From: Chitinophagaceae bacterium
GTDB taxonomy: Bacteria > Bacteroidota > Bacteroidia > Chitinophagales > Chitinophagaceae
NCBI GenBank assembly: GCA_016710935.1
Contig: JADJTY010000009.1
Location: 62,001-126,000 of the forward strand
Length of the DNA stretch: 64,000 nucleotides
Direction: 5' to 3'
Below the pieces are notes generated by a model, which did no database searches, was not told where the DNA came from, and was given only the letters and a program-made list of their open reading frames with translations. Position 1 is the first letter of the stretch. Every line of letters begins with the position of its first letter. Shown here piece by piece: positions 1-7,886 of this stretch. The position numbers were made by a program, and so were the translations under genes.

Positions 1-825
1 ATTTTTTTAACCGCCAAAGCCGAAAGAAGTGATTTCAGGAAAGGCATGGAAATGGGTGCCGACGATTATATTACGAAACCTTTCAGCGATATAGAATTGT
101 TAAATGCAGTAGAAAGCCGGATGAAAAAGACCGATTTGCTGGCTAAAAATTACAAAACGGATGCAGATGGCATGCAGCAAATGCTGAATGAATTTAAAGG
201 CAGGGACCCATTGGTGGATCTTGCTGCAGACAGAAACATTAACCATTATAAAAAGAAACAACCGATCTATACAGAAGGCAATCATCCCAACAGGCTTTAT
301 TATGTACAAAAAGGAAAAGTAAAAACCTGTAAAATAAATGATGCCGGTAAAGAATTAACTGTAGGCTTGTTTAATGAAGGTGATTTTTTTGGCTATAACG
401 CTTTGCTCGAAGGAACGGTATATAAAGAAACCGCAGAAGCGATTGAAGACTCGGATGTTGCCATAATTCCAAAAGAGGAATTTGAGAGCTTGTTACACAA
501 TAGCAGGGAAGTAACGTATAAATTTATAAAGATGCTGGCTAAAAATGTTACCGAAAAAGAAAACCAGCTTCTGGGCCTTGCTTACAATTCGTTGCGTAAA
601 AGAGTAGCAGATGCTTTACTTGCCTTGCAGGCTAAATACCAGAAAGAATCGCAGGGTAATTTTTCAATACACATCAGCCGCGAAGACCTGGCGAATATTG
701 CCGGTACAGCTACTGAATCACTCATACGCACACTTAGCGATTTTAAAAGCGAAAAACTGATTGAAATAAAAGACGGGAATATCATCATCACCAATGAAAA
801 AAAACTGGCAGCTATGTTGAACTAA
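1..825 (+). CDS. Response regulator-Crp/Fnr fusion, 5' end outside window
   Basis: The frame is open from base 1, and the first residues continue a receiver domain (LTAKAE, then GADDYITKPF with the conserved Lys-Pro), so the true start and the phospho-acceptor Asp lie upstream. 274 residues are visible. After the receiver come a cyclic-nucleotide-binding-type beta roll (about 75-185) and a Crp-type winged helix near the C-terminus (ISREDLANIAGTATESLIRT). Proteins of this build are two-component regulators in which phosphorylation replaces or adds to an effector signal. The gene stands convergent to a small hypothetical gene. It faces the cco operon, so it is a candidate regulator of respiration, but this is inference. 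Family assignment is firm; the target is not known. Confidence 0.9.
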   Translation: MFLTAKAERSDFRKGMEMGADDYITKPFSDIELLNAVESRMKKTDLLAKNYKTDADGMQQMLNEFKGRDPLVDLAADRNINHYKKKQPIYTEGNHPNRLYYVQKGKVKTCKINDAGKELTVGLFNEGDFFGYNALLEGTVYKETAEAIEDSDVAIIPKEEFESLLHNSREVTYKFIKMLAKNVTEKENQLLGLAYNSLRKRVADALLALQAKYQKESQGNFSIHISREDLANIAGTATESLIRTLSDFKSEKLIEIKDGNIIITNEKKLAAMLN

Positions 826-827
826 GT

Positions 828-1217
828 TTATTCAACTGAATGCAGGTATTCGTTAAACTCGCTTTTCAGCATATTAAAATCTTTTTCAAAATATTCCATT
901 TCACTTTTCAGTTTTATCTGCGTTTCCATATGTGAATTACTGATCCAACCTCCGGGAATTTCGCTTAAGATCTGATCCAGTTTGTTGATGTCGTGACGCA
1001 ATTCATCAATGTATTCGTCTTTCAGAATAAACTTATTCTGAAACTGTTCGGCCAGGGCCAGAAAACCTTTGTCAACATGGTGGTCAAGTACCTCAGACAG
1101 GCGGTTTTTCATAAAATAGTTCTCCTGCTTAAAGAATTCCAATAAGCGTATCCATGTCCTGTTCTCATGATGAAACTGCTCTGTCTTTGATATTTTTACC
1201 GGCGGCATATAATACAC
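828..1217 (-). CDS. Small hypothetical helical protein
   Basis: 129 codons, almost entirely charged and helical in appearance, with many Glu, Lys, Leu and His and no signal peptide or membrane segment. I do not recognise the family. The stop lies two bases from the stop of the convergent response-regulator gene, and the start is about 64 bases from the end of the TauE/SafE-like gene upstream, so it could be the last gene of the cco transcript. The length and the coil-forming pattern suggest a small cytoplasmic helical bundle. The frame is uninterrupted and no larger frame competes on the other strand, which supports it as real. Confidence 0.6.
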   Translation of the reverse strand: MYYMPPVKISKTEQFHHENRTWIRLLEFFKQENYFMKNRLSEVLDHHVDKGFLALAEQFQNKFILKDEYIDELRHDINKLDQILSEIPGGWISNSHMETQIKLKSEMEYFEKDFNMLKSEFNEYLHSVE

Positions 1218-1281
1218 TTGTACTGGTTTATTTTATTAATTCAAACATATTTTTTTTATCATTGCTGCATCAGGATATCCA

Positions 1282-2019
1282 TCATTTAAAAACCTGAGGT
1301 TCGTCAGGTTTTGCGCAGCAACCATTTACCTCTTTTTTTTGCACATCCATTTCGGGACTTACGTACGGTATCCCCAGCCCCAAACCACGTAAGATGAGTA
1401 GACAAGCCATCAAACCCATCATATAAGGATATGCTTTGCGTATCTTCTGTCGCAACCCCAATCCAACATAATTGCCAAAAAAAGCAATCCCCCACATTAC
1501 CGGCAATGTTCCCAGGCCAAAAGCGGTCATGAATAAAACACTGCTGCCAACTTCTCCGGTTCCGATAGCACCGGCTACGGCCATATATACCAGGCCGCAG
1601 GGCAGCAAGCCATTTAATAAACCGATCACAAAAAGCGAAGCATTATTTTTTTGGGTAAACAAACCGGCCAGTGTTGATCGTAGTTTGCTGAAACCTCCAT
1701 TTGTAATATTAGCGGCAGTGCTTTGCATCTTGTACTTTTTGGGCATGATAAGAAACAAAAGTATGATCGCTCCTGCTACAATAGAAAGCCATTGCTGAAA
1801 ACCAAATAATGCTGCCGTTTGGCCAATGAGTCCGAATATCAACCCAAAGAAAGAATAAGTAACAACACGGCCTGCATTGTATAATAATGCGCCGGTAATT
1901 TTTGCAGCAAAACTATGATGGTTCAACGGCAGTGCCAATGCCAGCGGTCCACACATACCCACACAGTGAAAGCTTCCCACTATGCCGATCATAAAGGCCA
2001 CCAAAAACAACTGCATCAT
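1282..2019 (-). CDS. TauE/SafE-like membrane protein of the cco operon
   Basis: 245 residues with about six hydrophobic segments. The N-terminal segment holds the motif GIVGSFHCVGMCGPLALALP, typical of the UreH/SafE-like transmembrane family that accompanies cbb3 oxidase genes. The His-Cys-x-x-x-Cys arrangement there could bind a metal. A second similar stretch (GLLNGLLPCGLVYMAVAGA) gives the internal repeat expected in this family. The gene follows fixH with no intergenic base and is the seventh gene of the minus-strand cco run. In relatives, proteins at this place are linked to copper supply or cytochrome oxidase maturation; this is inference from position. The C-terminal tail has two adjacent Cys (GCCAKP). 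Confidence 0.85.
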   Translation of the reverse strand: MMQLFLVAFMIGIVGSFHCVGMCGPLALALPLNHHSFAAKITGALLYNAGRVVTYSFFGLIFGLIGQTAALFGFQQWLSIVAGAIILLFLIMPKKYKMQSTAANITNGGFSKLRSTLAGLFTQKNNASLFVIGLLNGLLPCGLVYMAVAGAIGTGEVGSSVLFMTAFGLGTLPVMWGIAFFGNYVGLGLRQKIRKAYPYMMGLMACLLILRGLGLGIPYVSPEMDVQKKEVNGCCAKPDEPQVFK

Positions 2020-2451
2020 TTATATGAATATTTTCTTTTCAAAATAATAAGTAACGCCTCCATCCTGCCAGCTCAGGTGCAATTCAAACAATCCTTTGCT
2101 GCCGGCAGGAACCTCCAGCAGCAATGTTTCATCAAGGATGGTAAAAGGCTGTTTTATATCTTTCTTCTCATCAGACGGGCAATACAATACGGCTTCGCCT
2201 ACCAGTTTTTTTCCCGCGAAATCTTTTGGGAAAATTATTGCCAATGTATTATTCTCCAGCCGGTATTCAACCGGGGCTGTTAAAGCAGCCGTTCTTGCTA
2301 TCTCATCGATCTTATCCTGGTACTTCAGTTCTTTTGCATAGTAATCTGATGTTACCAGGTCGGTATTTTGGGTGGATGATTTGAAAACCATAAACACGAT
2401 ACCTGCTACAAAAGCAACGTACACAATTAATATTTTAGTTCCCCAGTTCAT
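2020..2451 (-). CDS. ccoH: FixH/CcoH-like cbb3 oxidase assembly protein
   Basis: 143 residues: one N-terminal membrane anchor (residues 5-23), then a YYAKELKYQDKID motif typical of Bacteroidetes FixH, followed by a beta-rich extracytoplasmic domain. FixH is needed for assembly or stability of the cbb3 oxidase. The gene lies 11 bases after the shifted end of ccoG and directly abuts the TauE/SafE-like gene, so it is co-transcribed with both. Length agrees with the family (about 140-170). Confidence 0.88.
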   Translation of the reverse strand: MNWGTKILIVYVAFVAGIVFMVFKSSTQNTDLVTSDYYAKELKYQDKIDEIARTAALTAPVEYRLENNTLAIIFPKDFAGKKLVGEAVLYCPSDEKKDIKQPFTILDETLLLEVPAGSKGLFELHLSWQDGGVTYYFEKKIFI

Positions 2452-2462
2452 AAAAAATAATT

Positions 2463-3943
2463 TTAATTATACACTTCCGGGCCAATGAATTTAGCCTGGA
2501 TGGTCTTTATTTTTACACTTCCTTCATATACACCGATCTTTACTTCTGTCTTCCAGTTTTTGATCTCCTGTTTGTTTAGTTTCACAAAAAACTGCAGGTG
2601 CGCATAATCCCCTTTTTTACATTCAGTTTGCCCGAACCAACCAGTTCAATCTCACCAGGCAGGTTCTCGAGTTTCAGCGTGAAATCAATATCATTATGCG
2701 TTTTATTGGCAAGCTTTAGATTGTACAGGTTGCTTAAACGCCCGTCGGGTAGCGTAGTATAGGTCATTCCGGATGTTCGCATGAGCGTTACATCCAGATC
2801 AGTTCTGCTGGTGAGTAAAAATACCAGTAACGACAGCAACAGCAGCAAAACGGCTGAGTAAGCTTTTATTCTGCGGTTCAGTTTAAGTTTTACGCCATTG
2901 GTAATACTGTTTTCAGATGCATACCGGATCAGGCCTTTGGGCTTATCTACTTTAACCATGATGTCATCGCAGGCATCAATGCAGGCTGTGCAGTTAACAC
3001 ACTCCAGCTGTGTGCCATTACGAATATCAATACCGGTAGGGCAAACACGCACACAGGCAAAACAATCAATACAATCGCCCTGCCGGGTATATTCCTCAAA
3101 TTTTGCAGCAATACTTTTACAGGCGCCGTCTTCTTTACAGTCGGTGCATTTACAATCGTGGTCATCGGCTTTTTTTAGCTTGCCTCTTGGTTCTCCGCGT
3201 TGGTGGTCGTAAGCAACCACGATAGAGTTTTTATCAAGTAAAACTCCCTGTAATCTTCCATAAGGGCAAACCACAATGCAAACCTGTTCCCTGAACCACC
3301 AGTAAACAAAAAAGAAAACAGTAGTAAAGATGAGTAAAGAGATCAACGTACCGATATGTGCCCCCGGGTTTTTAATATCACTGATGAGTTCATCCATGCC
3401 AATGAGATAAGCCAGGAAGAAATTGGCAATCAGGAATGATAACGCAAAGAAGGTAATAAATTTAATGGTACGTTTCCTGATCTTCTCTGCATTCCAGGGC
3501 ATTGCCCTTAATGCTCTTTGTTTTGCCGAATCACCGTCGATCCAATATTCAATTTTACGAAAAACCATTTCCATAAAAATGGTTTGCGGGCATGCCCAGC
3601 CACAAAATACCCGGCCAAATACAACCGTAAACAGAATGATAAACACGATGAACGTAAGGAAGCCAATGGCAAATATGAAAAAATCCTGAGGCCAGAACGT
3701 GACGCCGAAGAAAATGAATTTACGCTCGAGTATATTAAACATGAACAACGGGGCATCATTCACTTTAATAAAAGGCAGCGTAAAAAAAACAACCAGGTAA
3801 CCAATACTGAACCAGGTTCGTAAATTATATAACTTACCGGATGGTTTTTTAGGATTAATAAAATTCCGGTGGCCATCTTTGGTAATGGTGGCTACAGAAT
3901 CCCGAAAAGATTCATCAACAATGCTATCTGTAGTTTCTGTCAT
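2463..3943 (-). CDS. ccoG: Cytochrome oxidase accessory protein CcoG, frameshift near the 3' end
   Basis: CcoG/FixG is a membrane protein with ferredoxin-like 4Fe-4S clusters that works in copper handling for cbb3 oxidase. The sequence shows hydrophobic segments near residues 40, 85, 160, 200 and 365. Two Cys clusters follow (CIDCFACVRVCP and CVNCTACIDAC). The zero frame stops at 2582 after 453 residues, within the C-terminal Ig-like domain. The next frame continues that domain from GDYAHLQFF to a stop at 2463, giving about 493 residues, the usual length. The shift falls in a run of six A on the coding strand (2613-2618), read as A AAA AAG in the zero frame. A missing A or a -1 ribosomal slip would give the same protein. 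Start ATG at 3943, two bases after the ccoP stop. Confidence 0.88.
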
Positions 3944-3945
3944 TT

Positions 3946-5140
3946 TTATTTTTTAATGATCGCAGCCGTATCCGGCTTTGCAACCTTGCCTGAATCAGGC
4001 TTTATAACACTGGCCGAATCTGTTGCCACCACTTCATCCACATAAAACTCACCCTGCTGTGCCTTTGGTGCAGCAGGTTTTGTACCCCGCAGCGTTTTTA
4101 TATAACTGGAGAGGTAGCTGATCTGCTTGGGTGTAAACTGTCCGCTCCAGCTTTGCATACCTTTATCGGGATAACCAACTTTAATGGTATTATAAATATC
4201 GTTCAAAGAGCCCTTGTGCAGCCAGTAATCATCAGTAAGATTAGGGCCAACACTTCCCCCGCCATCGCTTAAATGACAGGCAACACAATTGGCTTCAAAC
4301 AAAATTTTACCGGCCTGTATACCATCAGCCGCAGCCATCGGTACATTTTTTTCATCAATTCTGTCTTTATTACTGGCCTCGTATTTTTCCTTTTTAATTC
4401 TTGCACTCTCCATTTCCGCACTGTATTCCTCTGTAGGATTTAACCCGATCCCAAACACATGAAAATTGAGCAGGTAAATAAATGCTACCCCAATAGTGAT
4501 ATAAAATCCATACTTCCACCAGGGTGGTAAAGCATTATCCAGTTCTTTTATACCGTCGTAATCATGATCCATTAAAATATCTTCTTCCGTTTCAACAGGT
4601 ACCGCTTTTGTAAACAATTTTTTTATCAAGTGCGGTCCACCAACCTGCCAATGCCGCTTTTTCTTTTACGGGAACTTTTTTCTCAGGCAACAGCTCTGTG
4701 TACATCCTGCGGATAGAGAAGGCAAGAAAAAGGATCACAAATACCTCCATGGCCAACACGGTCAGAAACATATAATACGTGTTGGCAGAGAGTCCGCCAT
4801 AATTGGGTACTTCTTTAATAACGGGGGTGGCAGCATCCTGCGCAAAGGTAACCTGCGACAAAAGTGAAAGTCCTGCAATGATCACTATGGAAAGCATTTT
4901 TGAAGCCTTGCTTTTTTCCACCATTTGCCTGCCCAAAGCTGTCAACACCTGCCCCATGCCCCAGATTACAAAAGCCAATACCACGATCATGATCATTAAG
5001 AGTGTTGCAAGCTGGTTACTGCCCGGTTCTACCGGCTGTGCGGCTGCCGGAGCAGTTGTTTGAGCCATCATACCGGAAACAGTAAGAACGGAAAGTACCG
5101 TAAATACTATTTTATATTTTACAGATTTTAAGAATCGCAT
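3946..5140 (-). pseudogene. ccoP: cbb3 oxidase subunit CcoP split by a frameshift
   Basis: Two overlapping frames together make one Bacteroidetes CcoP. The upstream frame (start ATG at 5140, also possible 5179) has a signal-like segment, two further membrane segments and ends at 4592 after GWWTALDKK. The downstream frame opens at the same place and continues KLFTKAVPVE, a HDYDGIKELDNALPPWWKYGF FixP-N motif, another membrane helix, and a single c-type heme site CVACH with a distal Met region (MQSW). Dropping one A from the run of seven (4618-4624) joins them into about 397 residues. The single ORF in relatives (known architecture) supports one ancestral gene. Either an assembly error or a true lesion; a separate TTG start for the C-terminal part is less likely. 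Confidence 0.85.
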
Positions 5141-5150
5141 ACGATATATT

Positions 5151-5342
5151 TTATAAAGTTGAGTTAGGTAATTCTTCATTTTCCAGCGGAAGGTTAGATA
5201 ATATTTCTATCCTTTCTTTCTTCATTTTTTTTACCAGTACCAGCAGTACAATAAAAAACGTAAAGAAGATCAGAAGGGATATCAACGGATAAATATCCAC
5301 TCCACTGATCGTTTCGGCGTATTGTTTGATGAATTTAAACAT
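5151..5342 (-). CDS. ccoQ: Small cbb3 oxidase membrane subunit, CcoQ-like
   Basis: 63 residues with one membrane helix (about 18-40) followed by a Lys-Lys-Met-Lys-Lys stop-transfer stretch and an acidic tail. Position between ccoNO and ccoP, size and topology match the small CcoQ/FixQ subunit that stabilises the oxidase. Sequence identity in this family is low, so the name rests mostly on position. It follows the ccoNO stop by three bases. Confidence 0.75.
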   Translation of the reverse strand: MFKFIKQYAETISGVDIYPLISLLIFFTFFIVLLVLVKKMKKERIEILSNLPLENEELPNSTL

Positions 5343-5345
5343 GGC

Positions 5346-7481
5346 TTATTTATTAAAAGTTGCTGTTTTACTGTTACTGATGTCTTTTCCCAGGCGCTGC
5401 ATATAGGCAATTAAAGCAACCACCTCCCGGTTTGCGGGTACTTCAATACCTTCCATTTTTAAATTGATCCGGATACTGTTTGCCTGTGTCATCAGTTCCT
5501 GGTTGGCAAATTTTTCATACCCCTTTTCATAAGGTACACCCAATGAGCGCATGGCATTTATTTTTGCTGCTGTTAATGACGTATCTATATGCTGATCAAT
5601 CAGGAACGGATAAGACGGCATAACAGATCCTTCACTCATGGAAGAAGGCTCCCTGAAATGGCGGAAATGCCAGCCATCAGATTTTTTCAGGTTACCGGTT
5701 CCTTCCCTGGCCAGGTCGGGCCCGGTTCGTTTACTACCCCATTGAAATGGTTTATCATATATAAACTCACCGGCTTTGGAATATTCACCATAACGCTCGG
5801 TTTCACTGCGGAAAGGCCTGATCATTTGTGAGTGACATACATAACAACCTTCCCGTACGTAAATATCCCGGCCCTGTAATTCAAGCGGGGTATATGGTTT
5901 AACACTGCTGATGGTAGGCACATTGGATTTGATCATGAAAGTTGGGATCAATTCTATTGCGCCTCCGATCAGGATCACCACTAAACTCAGGATCATAAAC
6001 TGGATGGGCTTTCTTTCAATTACCCTATGCCAATGTTCGCCGGTATGCTTAACATATTCTTTTACCATAGGTGCCGCTTCGGCAGGTTCGTCAGCAACCA
6101 GTTTACCACTCTTTACTGTTTTATAAATGTTATAGAACATAATGAGTACACCCACCAGGTACATGGTACCACCCAGTGAACGCATGGCATAAAACGGTTT
6201 CATGTAGGTAACAGTTTCCAGGAAAGTATATTGTAACTGTCCTGCTTCTGTAAACTGTTTCCACATCAGGCTTTGCTGTATGCCTGCCCAGTACATAGGG
6301 ATGGCCCAGAATAAAATACCCAGTGTTGCCAGCCAGAAATGATTGGCAGCCAGTTTTTTTGAATAAAGATCGGTTTTAAAAATGCGGGGGATCAACCAGT
6401 ATAATACACCAAACGTCAGCATACCGTTCCAACCCAATGCGCCTACGTGAACGTGAGCAACAACCCAATCGGTATAATGCGAAATAGCACTTACACTTTT
6501 TAATGAAAGCATGGGCCCTTCAAAAGTTGCCATACCATAAGCTGTAACTGCAACCACCATAAATTTCAGGATCACATCATCCCGCACCCTGTCCCAGGCA
6601 CCGCGTAATGTAAGCAGGCCGTTGATCATACCGCCCCAGCTTGGGAATATCAGCATCACAGAGAAAACCACACCAAGTGATTGTGCCCAATCGGGCAATG
6701 CAGTATATAACAAGTGATGCGGACCGGCCCAGATGTATAAAAATATCAGCGACCAGAAGTGAATGATAGAAAGCCTGTAAGAATAAACCGGGCGGTTAGC
6801 CGCTTTGGGCATAAAGTAATACATCAGGCCCAGGTAAGGAGTGGTTAAAAAGAACGCAACGGCATTGTGGCCATACCACCACTGTACCAATGCATCCTGC
6901 ACACCGGAGTACCAGCTATAACTATGCAGCCAGCTGTAAGGCAACTGGCCCGAACGTACAATATGTAAAACGGCAACCGTTACAAAAGTGGCTATGTAAA
7001 ACCAGATGGCAACATACAGGTGTTTCTCTCTTCTTTTAATGATGGTACCAAACATGTTCCAGCCAAATACAACCCAGATGATGGTAATGGCCAGATCAAT
7101 TGGCCAGATCAACTCCGCATATTCAGCTCCCTGGGTTAATCCCAATGGAAGTGTAATGGCAGCAGCAACAATGATCAGTTGCCATCCCCAGAAATGTATG
7201 GTGCTCAGCTTATCACTGAACATCCTGGCTTTACACAATCTTTGCAAAGAATAGTATACGCCCATAAAAATACCATTGCCCACAAAAGCAAAAATTACCG
7301 CATTGGTATGCAGTGGACGCAGACGGCCGAATGAGCCATATTGCGTAATATTCAGTGCCGGAAAAACAAGTTGCAGGGCTATATACAAACCCGCCAGCAT
7401 GCCTACAGCACCCCAAAGGATAGTTGCATAAGCAAAGTTTTTAACTACCCTGTTGTCGTAATAAAATTTTTCTACCTGCAT
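5346..7481 (-). CDS. ccoNO: cbb3-type cytochrome oxidase, fused subunits I and II
   Basis: 711 residues. Residues 1-470 form the CcoN heme-copper core with about twelve membrane helices; histidine motifs visible include PLHTNAVIF, WWYGHNAVAFF, AGPHHLLYT and AHVHVGALGWNG, the expected heme b and CuB ligands. After a linker and a further helix (about 496-517) comes the CcoO part with one c-type heme site, CYVCH at 546-550, and the downstream GPDLAREG motif. The CcoN-CcoO fusion is characteristic of Bacteroidetes. The enzyme reduces O2 at low concentration and pumps protons. It is the second gene of the operon, four bases after ccoS, and is intact. Confidence 0.97.
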   Translation of the reverse strand: MQVEKFYYDNRVVKNFAYATILWGAVGMLAGLYIALQLVFPALNITQYGSFGRLRPLHTNAVIFAFVGNGIFMGVYYSLQRLCKARMFSDKLSTIHFWGWQLIIVAAAITLPLGLTQGAEYAELIWPIDLAITIIWVVFGWNMFGTIIKRREKHLYVAIWFYIATFVTVAVLHIVRSGQLPYSWLHSYSWYSGVQDALVQWWYGHNAVAFFLTTPYLGLMYYFMPKAANRPVYSYRLSIIHFWSLIFLYIWAGPHHLLYTALPDWAQSLGVVFSVMLIFPSWGGMINGLLTLRGAWDRVRDDVILKFMVVAVTAYGMATFEGPMLSLKSVSAISHYTDWVVAHVHVGALGWNGMLTFGVLYWLIPRIFKTDLYSKKLAANHFWLATLGILFWAIPMYWAGIQQSLMWKQFTEAGQLQYTFLETVTYMKPFYAMRSLGGTMYLVGVLIMFYNIYKTVKSGKLVADEPAEAAPMVKEYVKHTGEHWHRVIERKPIQFMILSLVVILIGGAIELIPTFMIKSNVPTISSVKPYTPLELQGRDIYVREGCYVCHSQMIRPFRSETERYGEYSKAGEFIYDKPFQWGSKRTGPDLAREGTGNLKKSDGWHFRHFREPSSMSEGSVMPSYPFLIDQHIDTSLTAAKINAMRSLGVPYEKGYEKFANQELMTQANSIRINLKMEGIEVPANREVVALIAYMQRLGKDISNSKTATFNK

Positions 7482-7485
7482 GTGA

Positions 7486-7677
7486 TTATTTAGTTTGGTT
7501 TATTTTTTTAGGAATTGTAGAAGTGGTATTTTTTTTTAATTCGTCGTCAAACAGCATACGAATGGAGGGAGTATAATCATCGTCAAACTGGCCTTTGTTA
7601 ACGCTCCATAAAAAAGCAGCCAGGAAAGCACCTGCTACTAAAATACTGATGCCTATTAACACAAATAATGCGCTCAA
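7486..7677 (-). CDS. ccoS: cbb3 oxidase assembly protein CcoS
   Basis: 63 residues, one N-terminal membrane helix and the family motif WSVNKGQFDDDYTPSIRMLFDD. CcoS is needed for cofactor insertion into cbb3 oxidase. It is the first gene of the cco run and its upstream region holds two Fnr-like boxes, so transcription of the operon most likely begins just above it. In many relatives ccoS follows ccoI; here a 192-base regulatory gap separates the two. Confidence 0.93.
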   Translation of the reverse strand: MSALFVLIGISILVAGAFLAAFLWSVNKGQFDDDYTPSIRMLFDDELKKNTTSTIPKKINQTK

Positions 7678-7731
7678 ATGAGATGATTTAAGATGATTTT
7701 CAAAATTACCTGTAGTATCAATTTTTGCGGC

Positions 7732-7766
7732 TGATGACTATCAAACTCAAATATGATTTTCATCAT
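7732..7766 (-). promoter_or_regulatory. Two Fnr-like boxes in front of the cco operon
   Basis: Two TGAT-N4-ATCA palindromes, TGATGACTATCA (7732-7743) and TGATTTTCATCA (7754-7765), lie with centres 22 bases apart, about 55-90 bases upstream of ccoS. The same palindrome recurs before the nos operon, the RIC gene and others in the window. It fits the half-site TGAT known for Fnr-type regulators that lack the full TTGAT. Binding by the Crp/Fnr protein at 21584 is inference. Confidence 0.65.
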
Positions 7767-7768
7767 GT

Positions 7769-7886
7769 AGGTATCTGGCCACTATGCACAACCTGCAATT
7801 TTAAAACTATTTTATACTTACTTACGGTCACGCTTAAAATTAAGAGCGACTGTAGTGGCCTGACACCTGTCAAAGGCCTTTACTAC
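7769..7886. repeat. REP-like palindromes at the ccoI 3' end
   Basis: The motif AGGTATCTGGCCACTA (7769-7784) and the imperfect palindrome at 7852-7886 (GTAGTGGCC ... GGCCTTTACTAC) match the repeats at 10644-11148. The second copy covers the stop codon of ccoI, so the last codons of that gene come from the repeat. Such placement is usual for REP-type elements. No transposase of the REP-associated type is in the window. Confidence 0.65.

Noticed and set aside
4592..5179. A separate membrane gene upstream of ccoP
   Set aside because: The two frames join into the usual CcoP protein when one A is removed.
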